Origin: an uncultured Collinsella sp.
GTDB lineage: Bacteria; Actinomycetota; Coriobacteriia; Coriobacteriales; Coriobacteriaceae
Direction: 5' to 3'
Length of the DNA: 11,755 bases
NCBI GenBank assembly: GCA_900554135.1
Contig: USFU01000038.1
Coordinates: 1 to 11,755, forward strand
In this document: piece after piece, positions 8,564 through 11,755 of the stretch
How positions within the stretch are numbered: position 1 is the first letter of the stretch
How the letters are laid out: every line of letters begins with the position of its first letter
Program-made: the position numbers and the translations under genes
Notes under the pieces: generated by a model
Told to the model about the DNA's origin: nothing
Database searches by the model: none
Seen by the model: only the letters and a program-made list of their open reading frames with translations

Positions 8564-9934
8564 ATGGCGACTGCCGATCGTCCCACGTTGTTTATCAATG
8601 CGACCGTCCTGGATGGCTCGGAGCATATGGAGCCGCAGCCCGATATGGCCGTGGCCGTTGAGCGCGGTGTCATCACCTGGATGGGACCGAGCGCCGTGGC
8701 CCAAGCTCCAGCGGGGGCCGAGGTCATTGACCTGGGCGGTGCGTATCTCATGCCGGGTCTCATCAATATGCACGTGCATCTGTGCGGTTCGGGCAAACCG
8801 GTCTCGGCGGGAGATGCCGGCGCGCTGATGAAGAAGCTCGACAATCCCGTGGGCCGCACCATCGTCCGCCATATCCTCAAAGGCAGCGCCCAGCAACAGC
8901 TGGCAAGCGGCGTGACCACGGTGCGCGGTGCAGGCGACCCGCTGTTTGCCGATCTGGCCGTGCGCAACGCCATCGACGCCGGCAAGTATCAGGGTCCGCG
9001 TCTGGTAGCACCGGGAACGGGTGTCACGGTGCCGGGTGGCCACGGTGCGGGCCTCTTTGCGCAGGTGGCCAATACTCCCGACGAGGCGGCCGAACAGGTG
9101 CGTGATTTGTATGCGCGCGGTGCCGACGTCATCAAGCTGTTCGTGACGGGTGGCGTGTTCGATGCGACCGAAGTAGGCGAGCCGGGCGTGCTGCGCATGC
9201 CGGTCGAGGTTGCCGCTGCGGCGTGCAAGGCGGCGCACGAGGTCGGCCTTCCGGTCATGGCCCATGTCGAGAGCACCGAAGGCGTGAAGGCCGCGCTTCA
9301 GGCCGGCGTCGATACGATCGAGCACGGCGCTCCGTTGACGCCTGAGATCCTGGAGCTGTACCGCGGCGCCGCGGGAACACAGCTCGAGGGACGCGTGCCG
9401 AGCGTGACCTGCACGATCAGTCCGGCGCTGCCGTTTGTGTTGCTCGACCCGGAGAAGACTCATTCGACCGACACGCAAAAGAAGAACGGCGACATCGTGT
9501 GCTCGGGCATTATCGAGAGCGCCTGTGCCGCACTGGAAGCTGGCGTTAAGGTGGGCCTGGGCACGGACTCAAGCTGCCCGTTCGTGACGCAGTACGACAT
9601 GTGGCGCGAGGTGGCCTACTTTGCCAAGTACGTCAAAGTGAGCAATGCCTTTGCACTGCACACGGCCACGCAGGCCAATGCCGAGCTGCTGGGGCTGGGC
9701 GGCGAGACCGGTGCGATCGAGTGCGGCAAGGCGGCCGACATTTTGGTGACGCGCGAGAACCCGCTCGATGACCTGTGTGCTCTGCGTGAGCCAATGCACG
9801 TGATGTGCCGCGGCAACCTGGTGCGCAAGCTGAAGGTCAAGCGCATCCCCGAGGTTGATACCGAGCTCGACGCGATTATGGCCATGCCGGTAGAAGCCCT
9901 GGCAGAGGAGCTTGCCCGCGATGGCGTAGCTTAG
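8564..9934 (+). CDS. Metal-dependent amidohydrolase (imidazolonepropionase/prolidase-like)
   Basis: The protein has 456 residues from ATG 8564, a normal length for the amidohydrolase superfamily. It begins with the small beta-sandwich (FINATVLDG, 10-18) and continues with PGLINMHVHL (64-73), whose H70-x-H72 pair binds the first metal. K191 in DVIKLFVTGG is in the position of the carboxylated bridging lysine. H234 (MAHVES), H254 (TIEHG) and D335 (GLGTDSS) complete the metal/catalytic set, and GGHG (158-161) is typical of the COG1228 branch. All expected ligands are present, so it is probably active as a binuclear hydrolase of a cyclic amide or X-Pro/X-Arg-type peptide. The substrate cannot be told from sequence. 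No histidine-degradation genes are nearby, which argues against a true HutI. No signal peptide is seen, so it is likely cytoplasmic. It stands alone on the plus strand and ends at a shared terminator. Confidence 0.93.
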   Translation: MATADRPTLFINATVLDGSEHMEPQPDMAVAVERGVITWMGPSAVAQAPAGAEVIDLGGAYLMPGLINMHVHLCGSGKPVSAGDAGALMKKLDNPVGRTIVRHILKGSAQQQLASGVTTVRGAGDPLFADLAVRNAIDAGKYQGPRLVAPGTGVTVPGGHGAGLFAQVANTPDEAAEQVRDLYARGADVIKLFVTGGVFDATEVGEPGVLRMPVEVAAAACKAAHEVGLPVMAHVESTEGVKAALQAGVDTIEHGAPLTPEILELYRGAAGTQLEGRVPSVTCTISPALPFVLLDPEKTHSTDTQKKNGDIVCSGIIESACAALEAGVKVGLGTDSSCPFVTQYDMWREVAYFAKYVKVSNAFALHTATQANAELLGLGGETGAIECGKAADILVTRENPLDDLCALREPMHVMCRGNLVRKLKVKRIPEVDTELDAIMAMPVEALAEELARDGVA

Positions 9935-9947
9935 GCGCTGGCGCGAC

Positions 9948-9979
9948 GGGGCGACAGCTTCATCGAATGATGTCGCCCC
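9948..9979. repeat. Stem-loop after the amidohydrolase gene
   Basis: A perfect 9-base stem, GGGGCGACA (9948-9956) with TGTCGCCCC (9971-9979), encloses a 14-base loop. It lies 13 bases after the stop codon and just before the main terminator. It lacks a T-tract of its own and may assist termination or protect the 3' end. Confidence 0.6.
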
Positions 9980-9984
9980 ATGCA

Positions 9985-10019
9985 AAAAGCCGAGGTCTCA
10001 ACACGAGGCCTCGGCTTTT
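9985..10019. terminator. Bidirectional intrinsic terminator between convergent genes
   Basis: AAAAGCCGAGG (9985-9995) pairs perfectly with CCTCGGCTTTT (10009-10019) around a 13-base loop. The GC stem is followed by a T-run on the plus strand and, because of the leading A-run, also on the minus strand. It sits between the amidohydrolase (plus) and the zinc-ribbon gene (minus) and should terminate both. Confidence 0.92.
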
Positions 10020-10041
10020 AATTTGTCCTATGGTGTAGCGG

Positions 10042-10515
10042 CTAGGAGCGCGTTTCCATCTTGGCGTGGCACTTGGGGCAGGTGACGCGGATCTTGCCCT
10101 TGCCCTTGGGAACAGAGAGCATCTGGCCGCAGTTGGGGCACTTGAGGTATGCCGTGGTTTTGCGGCCCTTCCACATCTTCTTGGCCGTACGCTTGGCACG
10201 CTCAAAGTCTTCCTTGCTCGTTCCAGCTGCGCGCGAGGTGCTGGCCGCTGCAGTTCCACCGCCCAAGCTGGCGACGAACTTGCCTAGGCCGGGGACGTTT
10301 GCGGTCGCCGTGACAAAAGCATCGTTCTCCTTGCGGCGGGCGTCGATGTTTTTGGACAGGCCGCGCAGCACGCCGAGTACGATTACGGCGACGGCGATCC
10401 AGCTGAGCCACTGGATGCGGGCCATCGATCCGATCATCGCGATGATAATGCCTGCGAAGCCCAGCACGACGGTGAGTTCGTCGGCGCCGTTGCGACCCTT
10501 CATAAAGTCATTCAT
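10042..10515 (-). CDS. Small membrane protein with two N-terminal helices and a C-terminal zinc ribbon
   Basis: The 157-residue protein has two hydrophobic segments near the N-terminus (about 14-32 and 35-51) separated by a short turn, so both ends probably face the same side. A basic, Ala/Gly-rich linker (about 55-120) leads to a zinc-ribbon: C126-x2-C129 and C146-x2-C149, in CPNCGQML and CPKCHAKM. The very basic segment around 105-120 and the K/R-rich ribbon suggest contact with nucleic acid or acidic lipids, but this is inference. I do not recognise a named family. The start at 10515 is supported by AAAGG at 10529-10525, 9 bases upstream. The gene follows csoR on the same strand after a 114-base gap that holds a palindrome, so it may have its own promoter (TATAAA, 10556-10551). 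It ends near the bidirectional terminator. Confidence 0.87.
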   Translation of the reverse strand: MNDFMKGRNGADELTVVLGFAGIIIAMIGSMARIQWLSWIAVAVIVLGVLRGLSKNIDARRKENDAFVTATANVPGLGKFVASLGGGTAAASTSRAAGTSKEDFERAKRTAKKMWKGRKTTAYLKCPNCGQMLSVPKGKGKIRVTCPKCHAKMETRS

Positions 10516-10550
10516 GCAGAACTGCCTTTCATTTCGCTATGCTGCACGCC

Positions 10551-10556
10551 TTTATA
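10551..10556 (-). promoter_or_regulatory. Possible -10 element of the zinc-ribbon gene
   Basis: On the minus strand TATAAA lies 35 bases before the start codon. A -35 at the usual spacing would fall inside the adjacent palindrome and matches consensus poorly (TGTCCC), so support is weak. Confidence 0.28.
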
Positions 10557-10562
10557 CCCGAT

Positions 10563-10629
10563 TTGGTGCAAAGGGGACAGGTCAATCTGCACCAAGGTGG
10601 TGCAAACGTACCCGTCCCCAATGCACCAA
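10563..10629. repeat. 67-base nested palindrome built from TTGGTGCA and GGGGAC motifs
   Basis: The outer arms TTGGTGCA (10563-10570) and TGCACCAA (10622-10629) pair. Inside them GGGGAC (10573-10578) pairs with GTCCCC (10614-10619), and the centre holds a second hairpin, TGCACCA (10588-10594) with TGGTGCA (10598-10604). The TGGTGCA word thus occurs four times in alternating orientation. The element ends exactly one base before the csoR stop codon (10630-10632) and has no T-tract. It looks like a dispersed intergenic palindrome. Confidence 0.85.
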
Positions 10630-10902
10630 TTACTTGGAGAGCTTGTCGACGACGCGTTCGATCTCGGCGAGCTTGGCGGCTTTGAGGTCTTCGTCGCCCG
10701 ATTCGATTGCCGAAGTCACGCAGCCCTCGATATGCGCCTTGAGCACGTCGGCGTTGATGCGGGCGATGAGCGCCTGCGTGGCCATGAGCTGCGTGGAGAT
10801 GTCGACGCAGTAACGGTCTTCCTCCACCATCCGCAGGATGCCGTCGATTTGCCCGCGCGCCGTCTTGAGCATGCGGGTCACCGATTTATGGTCTGCCATC
10901 AT
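10630..10902 (-). CDS. csoR: CsoR-type copper-sensing transcriptional repressor
   Basis: This 90-residue all-helical protein belongs to the CsoR/RcnR/FrmR family. The N-terminal SVTRMLKTARGQIDGILRMV (7-26) is the conserved first helix. C32, H57 and C61 keep the C-x24-H-x3-C spacing of the Cys-His-Cys Cu(I) site of CsoR, which separates it from the nickel and formaldehyde sensors of the same family. Members bind operator DNA as tetramers and let go when Cu(I) binds; here the likely target is the copper operon itself. Two ATG codons are adjacent (10902 and 10899). GAGGA ending 6 bases upstream of the first supports either. The gene is downstream of copZ with a 48-base gap, so it is probably the last of the copper genes on the same transcript and makes the response self-limiting. 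Confidence 0.93.
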   Translation of the reverse strand: MMADHKSVTRMLKTARGQIDGILRMVEEDRYCVDISTQLMATQALIARINADVLKAHIEGCVTSAIESGDEDLKAAKLAEIERVVDKLSK

Positions 10903-10950
10903 GGCGGGTCCTCGTTTCTGGTCGATGGGGTCGAATGTCTCTGGTAGCTG

Positions 10951-11172
10951 CTACGCGGCGGTTACGGACAGGGCGTGGAACTTCTCGCCGGCGCCCTCGA
11001 CGGCGGCAGTAAGCTGCTCGGCGGTCACGGTGTCGGCGCACTCTACCTGTACGGTCTGAGTCTCGTGATCGGCATCGGCGTCGGTCACGCCGGCCACGTT
11101 GAGCAGCGCGGTCTCGACAGTAGCGTCGCAGTGGCCGCACATAAGGCCAGACGTTTTAACGATGTAGTTCAT
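10951..11172 (-). CDS. copZ: Copper chaperone, heavy-metal-associated (HMA) domain
   Basis: The 73-residue protein is a single HMA (ferredoxin-like) domain. The metal-binding loop GLMCGHCDATVE has the M-x-C-x-x-C pattern with cysteines 12 and 15, which binds Cu(I). The second half (VTAEQLTAAVEGAGEKF) fits the last helix and strand of the fold. Such proteins carry Cu(I) in the cytoplasm to the exporting ATPase or to the CsoR repressor. The start at 11172 is secure: AAAAGGAG ends 6 bases upstream. The gene lies 79 bases after the copA stop, with an inverted repeat between them, and 48 bases before csoR, all on the minus strand. Confidence 0.94.
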   Translation of the reverse strand: MNYIVKTSGLMCGHCDATVETALLNVAGVTDADADHETQTVQVECADTVTAEQLTAAVEGAGEKFHALSVTAA

Positions 11173-11200
11173 GATTATCTCCTTTTCGTTGAGTACCTAA

Positions 11201-11267
11201 AGTTGCGGTGGAATACGGACTAAATAGCGGTTTAGCTAAGCATGTTACGCCTTATTTCACCGCAACT
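11201..11267. repeat. Inverted repeat spanning the copA stop codon
   Basis: AGTTGCGGTG (11201-11210) is the exact reverse complement of CACCGCAACT (11258-11267). Pairing continues inward to 15 positions a side with one G-T wobble. The 37-base interior holds CTAAA/TTTAG and the palindrome TTAGCTAA. One arm includes the copA stop codon (11252-11254). There is no U-run on the copZ side, so it is more likely an mRNA processing or stability structure, or a dispersed repeat, than a terminator. Confidence 0.75.
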
Positions 11268-11755
11268 GATGGCTTAAAGGTTCGCAGGCGCAGCGCATTG
11301 CTCACAACGCAGACACTCGACAGGCTCATGGCCGCGGCGCCAAACATCGGCGAGAGCTGCCATCCGGTGAGCGGGAAGAACACGCCCGCCGCCAGCGGAA
11401 TGCCGATGCCGTTGTAGAACAGTGCCCAGAACAGGTCCTGTTTGATGTTGCGGATCGTGGCGCGCGACAGCTCGATGGCCCGCGCAACATCCATAAGGTC
11501 GCTGCGCATGAGCACCACGTCGGCACCCTCCTTGGCGATATCGGCGCCGGTGCCGATGGCAAGGCCCACGTCGGCGCGCGCCAGGGCGGGGGAGTCATTG
11601 ATACCGTCGCCCACCACGGCGACCTTGCCGCCCGCATTCTGCAGTTCGCGCACGTGGCGTTCCTTGTCGGCGGGGAGGACGTCGGCGATAACCTGCTCGC
11701 TGGTGAGTTCCACACGGCGGGCGATGGCCTCGGCCGTCACGCGGTTGTCGCCGGT
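11252..11755 (-). CDS. copA: Cu+-exporting P-type ATPase, C-terminal part; 5' end beyond the window
   Basis: The frame is open to the right edge, so only the last 167 residues are visible. They begin with TGDNR, the nucleotide-domain motif that precedes the hinge, and continue with DVLPADKE and [16 protein letters not shown], the hinge motif closing the phosphorylation domain. Two membrane helices follow. The seventh carries ALFYN and the eighth carries MSLSS, then [10 protein letters not shown]. The Tyr-Asn and Met-x-x-Ser-Ser residues are the Cu(I)-coordinating marks of the P1B-1 group, so this is a copper (or silver) exporter rather than a zinc or cadmium pump. The GTG at 11740 is internal and not a start. 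The gene leads the copA-copZ-csoR series on the minus strand. Confidence 0.95.
   Translation of the reverse strand, partial: TGDNRVTAEAIARRVELTSEQVIADVLPADKERHVRELQNAGGKVAVVGDGINDSPALARADVGLAIGTGADIAKEGADVVLMRSDLMDVARAIELSRATIRNIKQDLFWALFYNGIGIPLAAGVFFPLTGWQLSPMFGAAAMSLSSVCVVSNALRLRTFKPSVAVK

Overview
The window looks like chromosomal DNA from a high-GC Gram-positive gut actinobacterium. The Coriobacteriia, and Collinsella in particular, are my best guess from GC-rich codon use, gene content and the style of the intergenic palindromes. This is inference; no rRNA or other marker gene is present to prove it.

Layout, left to right. (1) Positions 1-5510, plus strand: a gltB-gltD operon for glutamate synthase (GOGAT). 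The large subunit runs off the left edge and the small subunit starts 5 bases after its stop. (2) Positions 5511-5934: a gene-poor gap with an 82-base GC-rich hairpin. (3) Positions 5935-6642: a 235-residue protein of unknown function. (4) Positions 6680-8414: the unusual part of the window. Eight copies of an exactly 57-base palindromic unit, separated by 23-24 bases, are arranged as four before and four after one gene. That gene encodes an AbiEi-like protein with a C-terminal DUF559-type (PD-(D/E)xK) nuclease-like domain. (5) Positions 8564-9934: a metal-dependent amidohydrolase, closed by a bidirectional terminator shared with the convergent gene that follows. (6) Minus strand, 11755 down to 10042: the end of a Cu+-exporting P-type ATPase (copA), a copper chaperone (copZ), a CsoR-type copper repressor, and a small membrane-anchored zinc-ribbon protein. 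Two further palindromic elements lie here, one across the copA stop codon and one touching the csoR stop codon.

How the genes work together. GltB and GltD make glutamate from glutamine and 2-oxoglutarate. CopA, CopZ and CsoR form a standard copper-sensing and export module in which the repressor is the last of the three genes. The amidohydrolase and the 235-residue protein have no visible functional link to their neighbours. The nuclease-like gene and its two flanking arrays look like one unit. They resemble a REPIN/RAYT arrangement (palindromes around a DNA-processing gene), but the protein is a restriction-fold nuclease rather than a Y1 transposase. This is the best candidate for an undescribed system here, though its function cannot be read from sequence alone.
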